This document shows, one piece after another, positions 23,312 to 36,359 of a stretch of DNA of 64,000 nucleotides. The stretch's first letter is position 1. Each line of letters starts with the position of its first letter. Origin of the DNA: Ophiosphaerella korrae (lineage: Eukaryota > Ascomycota > Dothideomycetes > Pleosporales > Phaeosphaeriaceae); assembly GCA_028456385.1 (NCBI GenBank), contig JALNQF010000023.1, positions 310,001 to 374,000 of the forward strand, in the 5' to 3' direction. Made by a program: the position numbers and the translations under genes. The notes under the pieces were generated by a model. It saw nothing but the letters and a program-made list of their open reading frames with translations. It had not been told where the DNA came from and made no database searches.

Positions 23312-26300
23312 AAAAGGGGGGGAGGGCGGAGGACGGGAAAGAATCCTGTTGAGCCTGGTATTGTTCGCGCCTGCGAGACTACAGTTCCAGGATTGTACGA
23401 CATACGATTATAGTCACGTGTATCACTTGATAATTTAGTGCATTCGGCGGGCGTAATCAGTAGAATAGACCGAATCATAGTCGCATTACTGCTCCTGTTC
23501 TGGCACGTATCCTGCTTGTGACCCTTTTAACGTTCATGTTCGGTCCCAGTGCCGAGAAGATAGTATGGGAGCAAAGTATTATGTCAATGTATTTCCATCG
23601 GTCTTGGGGGATTGTTTTTGGGCGTAGTACGGTGGAACAATTGGATGTGAGAAAATGGGCATATGGTATTGGGTGCGTGAGCGTGAATTGAAGATTCAGC
23701 AGCACAAAGCGTGTGTGTATCAGAGCGTAGACACATGTGCAGGTAATGTGTATCGTGACAGAGCGTGGACGAGCTTCTCTCGCTTGCTTGCCCCTTCTGA
23801 CGAAGCATGCTGTCCGCTTGATCACTTGAACCTGCAAAAATCTCTAGTCTCTGGCCTCCTGTCTGCTTCGGCAATAGCCATTGACCTCATCCAGGACAGA
23901 GAAAAGACCATTTAACCAACACAGAAGAACAGATGAGTCAGTTCTGTCAAACCCCGCCCAATCAGACCCCAATATCACGACATTCACGCAAGACATCACC
24001 CACAAAACCATCCACACCCCCCGGCCCCCCCTCCCGACCCCGCGCTTACCCCCCTCAATAAACCGTCGAACGCAGCGCCAGTTGCCAGCCTTCACTAGGC
24101 CAAAGCAGCCTAGCCGGTCAGCGGTTGAGTAAGGGGGTTCTTTGTTCTTCGGCCGCGCGCGCAACGCCCCGGTAACGCGCATAAACGGCTAATCATCTGA
24201 CTACACGACTCGCTTCACCACCACCGCTAGCAGCGTGGAAGAGAAGAAGTGGCTTCCGCAGCCTCCCAGCGCCGCGGGGCGATTGTGCAGGGGCGCGTAC
24301 CCGAGGAGTCGGACCGAAGAGGACTACAAACGGTGGGCAGAGTCGACTCAGTTTTTCGACATGTTGTTGTGATTGATGGCGAGTGGGGTCGCGGCGAGCT
24401 AGGCGTGATGGGAGGGCGCGGGGTGGGCCAATGGCTTTTGGGGGATGGCGTTCCTGCACACTAGCGTTCCGAGGTCGAGCGCGATCCGGGATCCATCTGG
24501 TTGGGGAACTTGTCGCGGCGATGTGCACTTGGCGCTTGGGTCAGCTTAGCTTACGCGAACAGGTGTTGTGTGAGAGCAGGTTGAAGTGTGCGTGATATTG
24601 AGGCTCTGGAAGATGGTACTATGTATGGGGGCCGGGCAAGTGGGGAAGCTGACGTCGAGACAAGGGTGGCGTACTTGGGGTTAGCAGGACGAGGGATTAA
24701 GTTTGTTGGAGGGCTTGCTGGCCTCATAGGGTTGCGATCAAACCGGTGAGGTTGACTGGGATCAGGGTTGAGCATGGACTGATCTGTCTTGATGGAATGT
24801 CGATCTTCTGAACAACTGCCGTCTTTTACACATTCTGCTACGGGGACAATCCACACTCTTCATGTTCGTGTGACCATGTCTCGCATATTTCAATCCGGGT
24901 TGGTCGTGCCAATGATGTCTAGGACAATGGTGCAACCAGAGAGAGCAGGGACTCGTTTACCATATGCGGACGAGATGCGGAGAGTTTAATTGGAAATTGG
25001 AGAAGCCTGACCTTGCGAATATGAGTTTTAGGCGATAGCCATATATTGACCTGCTGGATGTTAGGCTGATAGGGAGAGTCTTGTCCTTGGCATGACGAGG
25101 CTCAGAGCCTCAATGTGATAGATTTGCCAACCAACCCGAGACAAGCGAGAAATTTGCAAGACAGAGGCCAGAGAAGGGTTTTTCTGGATGAATGAATAAA
25201 ACGAGGACAGGTCAGCTGCTGATTCTACCATCTGTCGTAGTTGAGATCCGAGTTCCAAGCAGACGAGTCACAGTGACTCGAGGCTAGCGCATCTGTGATG
25301 GAAGCTAGCGACAGGGCGTGCGCGTGTAGACCTGGTGCTACCCACCAGGTCTCTGGGCAGTCCGTATGGTTATCATCGGCAGAGGTATCAAGACCCCGTA
25401 GGCTGGTCCGTGGCGCATGTGGCGACGATATCGACGATGTCGACGATGTCTGGGTCAGGCTGAGGTCAAGCGAGAGTGGAGATAGTGGGAACGTGTGGTT
25501 GCGAGAAGGCGGGTAGATAGCATGACAGGCGAGGGGTGATAGGCGATTGCGCGATCAAGCGCCAACTAGACAGGGCCACGTGCAGGCGGAAGGGGGAGCT
25601 GCCCAGTCTGTTCACGTTTGCAACATCTTACTCTTTTCCAAGGGGTGGTTTGTTCGGGAGGAGTCGGTAAGCCGAAGAGAAGCACGGCGGACGGTGAGTG
25701 GCTGGGGCGAAGCCGCATGCGCGTGCTGGCTGGCCTAAATGCTGACCTGGAAGGACGGAGGCCGCGGGAGCAGTGGGCGGATCCTTGTAGCAGAGGGCAG
25801 GCCGCCTGCTCTGGCACGGTGATGGGACAGAGCACAGATAAGAGACGTGGTAAGAGGCATGGTCCTGTGTAGACGGTAGGGAAGGCTGAGGCGAAGCAAT
25901 CAAGCTGGAGCCGGAGCAGGGCGGGCTGCCAGGCCCGAGGGCGTGATTGGCTGGCTGGGCGGGACTAGACGCGGTCGCAATTTGGGTCGCAAGCCAGCAG
26001 CCACACCGCGCACGCTAGGCACGAGTCGCGCGAAGCGTCGAGAATCGAGTCGAGCGTGGAGGGAGACAAAGAGAGTTCGGAGCAGGGCCGAAGCATGGCT
26101 GCATGGCTGCATGGGCGGTGCAAGGCGACGTAGGCAGGCAGCGCAGACTGCACCAAGGCGTTTGCGTGCCACACTGGAGCGCGGGCCGGCCAATGGGCAC
26201 GCGCGCTGGGATGCGCGCTGCACCCTCCCTGGCAAGCCGGGCGTGGTGTGGAAGACGGATGGAAGAAGGAAACAACGGGCGCGCAGGCAGATCGGTCCAA

Positions 26301-27326
26301 AGGCCAGACAGGCGCAGCTTGGCCCTCTCTCTCTCTCTCGTACCTGTGCGATCCGCGCTGTTGCACGCTCACAAAACCATTAGCGGCGCCATTCGTTGGT
26401 TGCTTCCTCTCCATCACTTTGGCAATCCCCGTCCCTCCGCCCAAACTCCCAAACTCTCGCCCTCCCTGCCTACCTACCACCCAACTATCCAGGTACTTAC
26501 TTGCCTGCCCCCTCCCTCCGTCTTGCCTCGTTCCCGTTTCTTCTTCCCCTATTTCTCCCTCTATTTCTCCCTTTATTTCTCTCTCATCTACTTTCCCCCC
26601 CCCCCCCCCCCCCAATCTGTGCCTGCCACCACCCGTTCGCTGCTGCGCGCTGATTCGCCAGCCACCCACACGCCAACGCCAACGCCCACACACACACCCA
26701 CACCCCCGAGCTGCGGACGATCCGAGCGTGCTCTGCGCCTTGAGTCCCAAAACCCCTCCAGCAGCCGCCCGCACTCATTGGCCTCTGCCGCAATTCCACA
26801 AAAAAGTCACCCCAATTACCAGCGCTGCCGTCGTGCATGCGCCTTCCCTGCTTTGCTTTTGCCATTCCACAACCTCCCCCCCCCCAACTGCCTTCTAGTG
26901 CGCCTGCTCCTCTTTTCCCTTTCCCGCTGCCTAGTTGCTGCCCACTAAGTGTACTTGGGCCCATATCAGGCCCAGCCTTCTACCCCCCCGTCGCAACCCC
27001 CCGTCGCCCGCCAGCCAGCCCTTCGCGCTGCTGTCGCACATCCATTGTTGTTGCTTCGCTCTCCATCCGCGGCTCTCTGGCCTGAAACCTTCACTCACCT
27101 CTGCTGCTGCACCCGCCAATCGGCCTCTTTGTCGCCTGCCATTGCTGCCTGGCATAACCACGTTTCGAAGCTGTTTTACACCCACGCAAGCACCCGCGCC
27201 GCCACGTCCGCCTTCGACGCCCAGTCTAGGCCCGGACCCATCTGGCCCTCGCTCGTTGATCCCTCTCTTTGTCTCCAGAACGGCGTCCAGCACCGTCACC
27301 CAACACCGTGACGACAAAGGAAGAAA
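23312..27326. other. 4-kb gene-free, GC-rich region and long leader
   Basis: No open frame here looks like a conserved protein on either strand; long frames around 25.9-26.9 kb exist on both strands because the sequence is GC-rich and low in stops. From about 26400 to 27326 the plus strand is strongly pyrimidine-rich, with a run of 19 C at 26595-26613, as expected for an extended promoter and 5' leader of the RNA-binding protein gene. A non-coding RNA gene is possible but not supported by anything I can see. Confidence 0.5.
26595..26613. repeat. Poly-C tract, 19 bases
   Basis: Uninterrupted C run on the plus strand inside the CT-rich upstream region. Confidence 0.9.
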
Positions 27327-29057
27327 ATGGCCGCTGGGCCTAGTCCGAGCAGCACCAGTCCCTCGAACCTCTCCAACAGCCCATATCCCCACGGCTCTCT
27401 TAGCAGCTCCACCTCGTCCTCGCCACCCAAGCCCTACGCATCCCAGCATTCCATGACGGCCGAAGTCTTTGCTGCGTCGCATGCATACGGCATGACGGGC
27501 GCATTCGGAGAGCGCAGACCGGCTGAGAACAACGGCCTCGCCATGCTTTCGTCCCTGACCGATTTCAAACCCAGCACCGACACCAAGGCCCGACACACCA
27601 TCTTCCTGCGCAAGCTCCCAAGCAACAGCGATCGCGACGCCGTGCGCAACATCCTTCTCTTCGCCCAGGACCTCATCGACTGCGAAGTCGTGCATCAGAC
27701 CAGGTTCAGCGACGACAAGGGCTTCGTCGCAGCCGTTGCCCATTTTCAGACTTTCGAAGGCGCCAAAGCTGCGCGCGACCTGCTAAATGGCAAGCGCAAC
27801 GCTACTAACGATGCAACGCTGATAGTCGAGCTGATACAAGACGCCCTTCCCGGAGCTTTTGGGTCACGGCGCAACACAGTCGATAGCGCATCCACGCGAC
27901 AGGGGCCCATCGCAACTGGGATCGCCGGCGCTACCAATGGCCGACAATCATCGCGGTATAACGGGACCTTTCAAAATATGGAGAAGATGTCCCCACCTAA
28001 TGGAACCCCAGGTCTTGGCAACGGCGAGTTCCCCGTATCCAACCTCTTCTCGCCCACCTCACCGGTTAACCCGACTTCAATGAAGAGTGGAAATTTGGGC
28101 AAATCCGTCATCAACAACGAGGCTGATGATGACGACGGCCTTCTCAACGACCCTCTCGGTTACGCCACGGCCGGGCCCCATGGCCAGTCCGGCATGCAGC
28201 GCAGAGCAACCAACCCCAATCCTTCCATACCTATATCGCGTTTTACTGCGCTATCTTTGAACACCAACGGCGTTAACGGAATGAGTTCTCCACCGCTTAC
28301 AAACTATGCATCCCCTCGACCGGCATCGAACATGCAGTCGCCTGGAGCCGCATTGTCAGCAATGTCTCCACACAGCATCCCGTCAGCAATTAGCAACCCC
28401 CCCACGAGCGGATACCAGCCGTATCCTCAATCCTTTGCCAGGGCGACCTATCCTCCGGTAAACCCCGCTGATCAGAATCCACCATGCAACACTCTCTACG
28501 TGGGCAACTTGCCCATGGATACGTCCGAGGACGAGCTCAAGGCAGTCTTCTCCAAGCAACGCGGATATAAACGGCTATGCTTCCGCACCAAACAAAACGG
28601 ACCCATGTGTTTTGTGGAATTTGAAGACACCTCATTCGCCACCAAGGCTCTCAGCGACCTGTACGGATACATGTTGCACAACAGTGTCAAAGGCGGCATT
28701 CGATTGAGCTTTTCAAAGAACCCCCTGGGCGTGCGCAGTGGCCAGAATGCCACTATGGGCCCCATCTCCGCCATTACCCCCACCACCCCCTTATCCGGCT
28801 TCGCTAGCAATGTAGCGGCGCCTCCAGGATTCTCCACCGCGACAGGCCCCCCGCCTGGCTTATCAGCACCACCCGGCTTGTCAACCCCTCTCCATACCAC
28901 CCATTCTTCCGGCTTCGGCATGTATGCCAATGGCGGATTCGGCATGAGTCACAACGACATGGGAAGCCCTATGCGGCAACCACTTGCTACCACTGCTTCT
29001 GGTAACGGCTTCGGAGCCATGGGAGGGGGCTACTCCTCCTACATGATGGGGCGTTAG
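27327..29057 (+). CDS. Whi3/Scw1-type RNA-binding protein
   Basis: Single-exon gene for a 576-residue protein with two RNA-recognition motifs. The first lies near residues 88-170 ([19 protein letters not shown]...). The second, near 385-470, carries RNP-2 TLYVGNLP and RNP-1-like MCFVEFED, followed by the very conserved [19 protein letters not shown]. Linkers are Ser/Pro/Asn-rich and disordered; the tail is Gly/Met/Pro-rich. This layout matches budding-yeast Whi3 and fission-yeast Scw1, which bind mRNAs for cyclin and cell-wall factors; the role here is inferred. The ATG at 27327 has a good context (AAAATGG). The long pyrimidine-rich upstream region suggests a long 5' UTR. No introns seen. Confidence 0.88.
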   Translation: MAAGPSPSSTSPSNLSNSPYPHGSLSSSTSSSPPKPYASQHSMTAEVFAASHAYGMTGAFGERRPAENNGLAMLSSLTDFKPSTDTKARHTIFLRKLPSNSDRDAVRNILLFAQDLIDCEVVHQTRFSDDKGFVAAVAHFQTFEGAKAARDLLNGKRNATNDATLIVELIQDALPGAFGSRRNTVDSASTRQGPIATGIAGATNGRQSSRYNGTFQNMEKMSPPNGTPGLGNGEFPVSNLFSPTSPVNPTSMKSGNLGKSVINNEADDDDGLLNDPLGYATAGPHGQSGMQRRATNPNPSIPISRFTALSLNTNGVNGMSSPPLTNYASPRPASNMQSPGAALSAMSPHSIPSAISNPPTSGYQPYPQSFARATYPPVNPADQNPPCNTLYVGNLPMDTSEDELKAVFSKQRGYKRLCFRTKQNGPMCFVEFEDTSFATKALSDLYGYMLHNSVKGGIRLSFSKNPLGVRSGQNATMGPISAITPTTPLSGFASNVAAPPGFSTATGPPPGLSAPPGLSTPLHTTHSSGFGMYANGGFGMSHNDMGSPMRQPLATTASGNGFGAMGGGYSSYMMGR

Positions 29058-30173
29058 TGATGATTGAGTCTGCTATGCCGAAACGAGTGATGATTTAGGA
29101 GTTTGGGAATCATCACGGAGCATTTGCAAAACGTGTGCTCATCTATTGTTGCGTTATATCCTGTCTCTTCAGTCATTGCGAAGGTGTTGAGTTGTTTGGG
29201 TTGATCTGGCTTATTTCTTCATTTGAGCAAGGGCATGGGTACCGGCGCGGATCTCCCTGAGGACCATTGCGTCCGTTGGGCTTGGATCTCATTTCCAGCA
29301 TACAGCGATGATTCCCCCCTTGCGCGTTTGTTTCTACACGATTGCGGTTTCGGCGTTGGAGAGGTAGGGGCACATTGCACTTTTCTTTTCTTTCATGACG
29401 GTTGTTTCTTCTAGTCTGGACTGAGAAGAACAAGTGACTGTCTGTATATTGGATGCTTCACAAATCCTCCACGAGCATGTTTGGAAGGCTTGCACTACGG
29501 CGCTATCATTGATTGTGCATGGCTTCGGCTTGGTTACATTTGAAGGATGATCACACATGTTACAGGGGGACTTTCGTTGCATGGCGGCTAATTGTTTGAA
29601 ATATCTTGTATTTCTTCCTTTTGGGTTCATTTACACGGTCGGTGCGCATTGCAGACTCCGGGTACTGGAGAAAGGCGCCATCCTGTCGTTACAATTGCCT
29701 GCAAGCATCTGCTTTCGCCTTCTGTTATTCCGCAAAACTCTGCTTGTTGCGTCATGTTCTCGCCGCTCGCAAGCGAAGAGTATTCACAGTACTAATAAAA
29801 GTCATTTTGTTAGCTCTTCTATTGATTGATGTGTAACCGTAGGCTTTCCACGTGGTTATGTGATGATCTCGATGGCTTGCAGAACTGAAACGGTGCTTCA
29901 TGGCCGGACTTGCATATTAGCCGCTGCATCGGCTTCTAGACGCTGGAATGTTTCGGGACAGACAGCTTCCAGAAGTAGTCGTTGCAAGCAATCGCTGCAC
30001 TGTGGTATTGGGGCTTGCCAAGAGGCTAATTCAGGCTTGGCATACGGAGTAGTGTTAGAGCTTTTTCGAAAAGTGTGCCTCGTGAGCTTTTGGACAATAT
30101 CCGCCCACACTTCTTGTGTACCGACCCTACCTGTGCAATATTTGCCAATGCAACAGCATCTGCCATAAACGCA
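29058..30173. other. 3' flank and intergenic region
   Basis: About 1.1 kb between the RNA-binding protein and the mitoribosomal protein genes. Only short non-conserved frames. No gene seen. Confidence 0.45.
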
Positions 30174-31593
30174 ATGCCTCCCCGGTTGCCGTCTGCCAAG
30201 CTCTCCACTTCCGCTGCGTCCACCTTCCCCTGCTGCTCATCTGTGCGGCCTCAGTGCATCTCCCAATCACCACGGTTATCGCGCGACTTCTCACAATCAT
30301 CATGCCAGCAAATCACACTGCGGCGGCGGAAGTTTTATGAGTGGATGAACGGCCCTGGGAGGCAGTTAAAAGAACCACTTCCCGGCTCCACCAACTACCT
30401 TGGGGCATACGACAGGGATGGTAACCTGGTTCGCGCCGGCCCGGGATGGAGGCGTGGTGGTGCAAAGAAAGCACAGGATAGAGAGCAGCCGGGGATGAAG
30501 GCTGAAGAGGTGAAGAAGGATGAAGCCGAGCAAGCACCAGAGGGCCAAGAAGACTTGGACGAGCTGGAAGCAGCTGTTCGTGAGGAGGAGGTAAAAGAGA
30601 AAGAAGCAAGAAAGAAAGACGAGGATAATGATAAGCTGCCGCCAGAGACAGCAGAAGATCTTCGACCATTTCCCCTCAACCCTCACTTCCGGAGCCAGCC
30701 AGTCTTGAGCGAGGACCTGCGAGAAGCCATATACCAACGCGTCAAACGGGATGGAGCAACAGTCTCACTCGCGAGCGTTGAGTTTGGTGTAAGCAACGAG
30801 CGAGTCGGTGCTGTCGTGAGGCTGAAGCAGATGGAGAAGGAATGGATAGCACAGGTATGTTTTCTAACGCCCCTTATCCCTGATGACATGATGAGACAAC
30901 TTCAAAATTCGATTAGTCTTTAAGACACCTACATGGTTACAAAAAATAGTCATGCTCTTGCTGAACGTCAACTATCGCTATTTTCGTTTCGATTTGCTTC
31001 GTAATGGATAATCAGTTGACACTATTTAGGGCAAACGTCTCGCCATTCCATACTCAAAGGCGGTTCTTGAGATGGTTCCTGTTACGCCATATATCGACCC
31101 TACCAAACCTGCCAATAAGGGCAAACGCCCTATAACACACGAGCCCATCAACGATTTGATTGTGCATCCCGCCACACGCCAGCAGCTTTTCGTCCCCGTT
31201 GCTGAATCAAGACACTTTACACGTGTCGACGCAGGAAAAGCGTTTGCTAACGACCTCCTCCCCGCAGATGCTAGGATTCCTCACCCGGAACTGGTGCATG
31301 CAGAGCGCGAGCTTGCCCAAGGCCTCACCTTTGAGCAGCGAAGGCGATCAGCCGAGGAACGATTGGAGAAGGAAGAAGCGGAGAAGAGGAAGACAGAAGA
31401 GAAGAAGCAGGAGAAGTTGCTGGCACAGAAAGTTGTACCACAGCGGCGGTGGGATTTTGTGTTTAGCGATGTCAATGTTGAGTCGGTGGGGCGCGATGGT
31501 AGAGGACATGAAGGCGTGGGCTGGCGCTATGGAGTTCCACATCAAGACCGGAAGAAGGGGCAGGTCAAGATTCCGACCAAGGTGGAGGCGTAG
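30174..31593 (+). CDS. MRPS35: Mitochondrial small-subunit ribosomal protein mS45 (Bot1p type)
   Basis: Fungal mitochondrial ribosome small-subunit protein of the Bot1p/MRPS35 family. Two exons (30174-30854, 31030-31593; intron 175 bp) give 414 residues. The N-terminus is Ser/Arg-rich without acids, a mitochondrial targeting profile. The core starts with RRKFYEWMNGPGRQLKEPLPG and STNYLGAYD. A long Lys/Glu-rich low-complexity insert follows (about residues 105-170), then the conserved LREAIYQRVKRDG...SNERVGAVVRLKQMEKEW and, after the intron, the GKRLAIPYSKAVLEMVP segment. The C-terminal part has another Glu/Lys-rich helix. The next gene is convergent, 98 bp away. Confidence 0.88.
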
Positions 31594-31691
31594 TAGTGTA
31601 TGATGTGTTTGCTGTAACAGAAATGTATCTATGCGAACATGTGTTGCGCTCAATCTAAATCGCGTGCCATACATTCTTATTGACAGTACTC

Positions 31692-32260
31692 TCACCGGTA
31701 CTGTACCTTCTGGCCACCCCTCTTTTCCATCTTCGCCTGGCGCTTGCTTGTGGATGCGCCTGGCTGGGGCACGCCGGCAGCATCGGTAAAGCCACCCTTC
31801 ATACCGGTGTACGTGGTCCATGCCGCATAGACCGAGTACATGGGCACGATAGCCCAAAGCCACCACGCCCAGTCGCCAAAAATGGCAGCGAAGAAAATGA
31901 CGCCATACGTCCAGTAGACCACGTCCCACATGTATTCCGTCAGCCCTTTGGCCTCGAGGTCCTCGCCGGCCCGCTTGATGGCGCCATCCGGGGTGAGGGT
32001 GGGCCGCGATTGCCGCTCAAAGGCAAATTGGATGAGGATCTGGGGAGCGGCGAGCAGGACGTAGAGAAGGATGGAGCGGCGGGTGAAGGACCTGCGGAAG
32101 AGGAGAGCGCGCAGCAGCCAGAAGAAGCCGTGGATGAAGAGGGAGAGATAGAGCGTCTGGTTGAGGCGGGCGGTGTTGGAGGCCGCGAGGGTCTTGGTGG
32201 CTTTCTACGCAACATTAGCTGCGGCGTATCGAGACATGTTGACGGGCGTACCTGAGCCAT
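31692..32260 (-). CDS. SND2/TMEM208-like ER membrane protein
   Basis: Small membrane protein of the SND2/TMEM208 (DUF788) family, whose yeast member acts in SRP-independent targeting of proteins to the ER. Two exons: 32260-32252 encodes only MAQ, and 32204-31692 encodes the rest, 173 residues in total. The pattern is KATKTLAASNTARLNQTLYL, a hydrophobic pair (LFIHGFFWLLRALLF and ILLYVLLAAPQILIQFAF), a polar loop with LEAKGLTEYMWDVVYWTY, a second hydrophobic pair (VIFFAAIFGDWAWWLWAIVP), then the basic tail KRQAKMEKRGGQKVQYR. Four membrane segments fit the family. Convergent with mS45 and divergent from Cdc27 across a 429-bp promoter region. Confidence 0.9.
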
Positions 32261-32689
32261 GGCGAGATGCGATGTGGCGCTTGATTAGGAGATTTGGCGA
32301 TTTTCGGTGTTGTGGAGTTGTGGACGAGCTGCCGGCGGGGGGGGACGTGATTGGTTGGCCCTCGGCGGCGCGCGCGCTGCTGCTCACAACAAGCGCGAGA
32401 TTTCACGTCAACCTCACATGGGCCATGTCGTTAGTCAATGATCAACATCAACAATTCCCTTCCTACGAACGTATGAACGTCTGAACGCCTGCCAACACGC
32501 CTCGCCTTCACCTCGCCTTACCGACCGCCCTTCGCGCCTGCCCGTTTGCCAATTCGCTTTGTCGAACAACAACAACACCACCGCGGGCGTTACCTGGCAA
32601 CCACGTCGACTTTCACACCACACGGCTTCCCCATGACGGCACATCCATAACACCCGTCGTCTTTGCACCTTGATTCTCTCACCACCGCC
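32261..32689. promoter_or_regulatory. Divergent promoter, SND2-like and Cdc27
   Basis: A 429-bp interval between two outward-facing start codons, with a CAAC-rich stretch at 32561-32585. No specific factor site claimed. Confidence 0.5.
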
Positions 32690-35205
32690 ATGTCGCCGCC
32701 GCCGCCGGCTGGGGTCAGCGTCCAGCTTCGCCAGCTCATACACTACCACCTCGACAACGGCTTCTTTGAGAACGCCCTCTTCCTCGCCGGCCGTCTGCAC
32801 GCCCTGGATTCGCGCAACCCAGACGCCGCACACCTACTGGCGCTCTGCAATCTTCGCCTTGGACGCCACAAAGCCGCCTTTGATTATTCAAAGTCAAAAG
32901 CCCTGCAGGCGCAGCATCTAGGATGTGTCTATGTGTTTGCGCAGGCGTGTCTGGCTCTTGATAAGCATGAGCAGGGCATCCAGGCGCTGGACAAGGCGCG
33001 CACGCTGTGGGCTGGGCGCAACCACTGGAGTATGCATGCGCTTTCCCGCTATGTGAGTATGTGAGTGTGCTGACTTGACATCCAGACAAACATTCCGACA
33101 CGTCGAGGCGCCATGTGCCCGACGCCGCGGCGTGCTACTGCGTGTTAGGCAAGTTGCATGCCGCACACGATAACACGCAAAAGGCGATTGAGAACTTTGT
33201 TGCGGCGCTCAAGATTAATCCGTGCATGTGGGATGCGTATACGGGGCTGTGTGATTTGGGCGCTGCGGTGAGGCCGGTGAATATCTTCAGGCTGAATAAG
33301 GACATGTTGGCGTCGCTGGCGCAGTCTGCGAATGAGGCGGCGCACAACGTTGCTCCCGTGCAGGAGAGCGCGGATAGCAAGAATCTGTTTGTCGCGACGC
33401 CGGAGGTAGATCCGTTTAATCCGTCTTCACGGCTGGGTGGCGATGTTGGGTTGAATCCCGGAGGATCATCGTTGCACTCGCGGCTCAACGGCAACCCCGT
33501 GTACCGCGGTGTGGAAACGCCCATTGCTAATGGCCAGGACTACCACGATGAAGACGTTATGATGGGCGAAACTGGAGGCCCGGTTATGAACGAGCCAGGA
33601 ATTGATATCACCCAAGCGCCAGCACGCAAGACACGACTAAACTTTAATGCAACAGAAGAACCACCGCGGATGCGGCCTATGACATCGCGATCACGGACTA
33701 AGACGAATCCAGAGCCCGAACAGACAGACATACCTAGGCCGATCAACCAGAATGGTCATAAGAGGACTATATCAGGTCATTCGACTCAACATGTTCAAAC
33801 AAATACACAAGCTACAGATCCTACTGCAGCGCCGCCGCGAAGAAGCGTGAGGATATTAAATTCGGTGACTACCGGATTCCGCACAGGAACCAGTCGATCA
33901 GCGAATACAGTGAGCAAGGATTTAGAAACAAAAGAGCGGCGAGAGCTGCGGAAAGTCAAAGCAACAGGAACTAAAGGCAAGACAGGCACGAGTTCAACTG
34001 TAGGCAGGATTGTTAGTGGGAATCGCAACCTACCCCTCGAGCTTTCTGAAGCGACGAAGCCTGCGTCTAGACCAACGAGTGCGGCACTCATTGCTCCACC
34101 GTCTCGCGCAGCTCCACCAGTAGATACAGCACGAGAGCAGGAGGCTTTGTCGTGGCTGTTGGCCTTACTTCTAAAAATCGGTTCAGGATACAGGCATTTG
34201 AGCAGATTTGATTCGAAAAAGGCTTTGGAAGCATTCGCCACTGTGCCTACCGCGCAACGCGAAACACCATGGGTGCTCGCCCACATTGGCAAGGCCCACT
34301 ACGAGCGCGAGCAGTACCTCGAAGCCGAAGAAGTCTTTGAGAAAATCCGCGACAAAGCGCCCACCCATCTCGAGCACATGGAAGTCTACTCCAACACCCT
34401 CTGGCAACTCAAGCGCGAAGTGCCCCTCAGCCACCTCGCCCACACCCTCATGACGCAAGACCGCCTCTCCCCGCAAGCTTGGTGCGCCCTAGGCAATGCA
34501 AAGTCGCTAGACCGACAGCACGACGACGCCATCCAGTGTTTCCGCCGCGCCTCGCAACTTGATCCGCACTTTGCGTACGCGTTTACGCTCCAGGGCCATG
34601 AGCATGTTATGAATGAGGAGTTTGATAAGGCGATGCTTGCGTTTCGCGGCGCGATTAGCGCGAATGTTAGGCATTACAATGGATGGTATGGGCTCGGCAG
34701 TGTGTATGAGCGCTTGGGCAAGTATGAGCCTGCTGAGAAACATTATCGCGAGGCGGCACGGATTAATCCAAATAACGCTATGATCCTCGTGCGCATCGGC
34801 GTCGTAAGTCCCCTTTCTATCTCCCATCTCATTATCATTTTACTAATCTTTTAGGTCCTCGACCGCCTCAAAAAGCCCGACCTCGCCCTCCACCACTTCG
34901 ACGCCGCCCTCAAACTCGACCCCCACTCCAAACTCGCGCGCTTCCGCAAGGCCCAGATTCTCCTCAAGCTCAACGCCCCCGATCAGTCCATCGCCGAGTG
35001 CCTTGTTCTCAAGGACATTGCGGCGGAAGACGCTAATGTGCATTTTTTGCTCGGCCGCTGTTATAAGCGTGTGGGGGATCGCGCGGGCGCGGTGCGCCAT
35101 TTGACAATTGCGATGAATTTGGATCCGAAGGCGCATGGGGTTGTTAAGGAGGTGTTGGAGGGGATTGATGAAGAAGGGGGGTGGAGTAGTGGGGAGGAGG
35201 GATGA
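32690..35205 (+). CDS. CDC27: Anaphase-promoting complex subunit Cdc27/APC3 (BimA type)
   Basis: TPR subunit of the APC/C ubiquitin ligase that receives Cdc20/Cdh1 and drives mitotic exit. Three exons (32690-33029, 33086-34803, 34855-35205) give 802 residues. The N-terminal TPR block (residues 10-200) begins QLRQLIHYHLDNGFFENALFLAGRLHALD. A disordered central linker (about 220-470) has SRLNGNP, PRRSVRIL and basic stretches. A long C-terminal TPR array follows with WCALGNAKSLDRQHDDAIQCF, YAFTLQGHE and YNGWYGLGSVYERLGKYEPAE. The last exon holds LDRLKKPDLALHHFDAAL and the final TPRs and ends in an acidic EGIDEEGGW tail. All introns keep TPR register. Very good match to family layout. Confidence 0.94.
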
Positions 35206-36359
35206 TGATACCCCGGGTTGGTTTATTGTTTTGCGTGGGGTGTTTGGTAAGCATTTTTTGGAGCGATGCATTTTTTTTCCCTGGCGTGTAGGGTGGGTTA
35301 TGATGGCATGATGATGGTTTGGGGGGGGGGGGGGGAAAGTGCAAAGTACATAATTACCTGTCTCACACACAAACCTAGATCTGACGTCTGTTGTCGTTGA
35401 TTTAACCGAGCACTAACGCTAACGACTCGACTACACATCCACTATGGTACACTCTCCACCCTCCCTGCACGTCTTCACTACGTTCCACTACATAATGATA
35501 TCCTCCCGCATTCGAACCACCCGCAACGTTCGTATCATTCATACCGGACCCAACTCTGCCGCGAAACGGCTGTAGCTGCATTGTGTAATAGCGGACATCT
35601 GGCCAGCACTTCCGCCACTTTCGTCGATTAAGCCAGCCTAGCTCTATCTTTGAATAAAAGCAAAGGATCATCCTATGATTTATTACCGTACCCGAGTAAT
35701 CAGTTCAGCCACTAAAAGAGCCAAATTCCAGGGAAGCCCTAAAGCAATTGTTAATAATCAGTACAAAAGCATTTAGATTTGATATAGGATATTACATGGC
35801 TAGATGGGGATATTCGTAGGTATGGTCTACTACTTCAAGCATTTGCCGATGGCTCTTAAACTTCCAATTACAAGGAATACGTTTCTTCCCAAGCGCTGGG
35901 CTGGGCTGGCCTGAAAACCGGGTGAAATCGAAATGGGAAATCGCGGATCTAAATTAGTAACAGGACTTGTTATCTCCAAATAAAACATTAGAATTAATAA
36001 AAGGGGAGGGGGGGAGGGGGGGGCAAGGGGGTCCTTTTGTTTCTCAATCTTAAGCTATGGAAATATTGGGTATTAGTAGAGATATTATTAGTTATTTTGT
36101 ATTAAAATTACATGTATTGGAAAAAGTACATGTTAAATAATCAGGCTAATTATATATCTAAATCGCATATATTATACATATTTTAAGTTCATAGGTTGAA
36201 TGTATGTTTATCTACTATTGGATATTTATACACTCTGAAGACTTGGACAACATCGCTTCGCGTTGTCCGAGGGTCGGATGGTCGTTCTATTGCACAATGC
36301 CGAGACGTGATTATAACCTAACAAAAGGAGCGGGTGGGTTTTTACAACACTTGAGGTTC
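35206..36359. other. AT-rich boundary region
   Basis: Starts with a 15-base G run (35321-35335) and then becomes AT-rich, especially 35690-36230, where TA/TAA-rich sequence has stops in every frame. No gene seen. It marks the switch from the conserved segment to the repeat-rich segment. Confidence 0.5.

Noticed and set aside
25965..26774. Long minus-strand frame (269 codons) in the GC-rich region
   Set aside because: Opposite-strand frames are also open there; the translation is Gly/Arg-rich low-complexity with no motif, a GC-composition effect.
26103..26948. Long plus-strand frame (281 codons)
   Set aside because: Crosses the poly-C tract and pyrimidine-rich leader; the Pro/Ser/Leu run simply reflects base composition.
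26931..27743. Minus-strand frame of 270 codons
   Set aside because: Antisense to the 5' end of the two-RRM protein gene; shadow of a biased coding sequence.
35480..35530. tRNA T-loop-like TTCGAA motif on the minus strand
   Set aside because: The flanking bases do not form the required five-pair stem and no anticodon arm follows at proper spacing.
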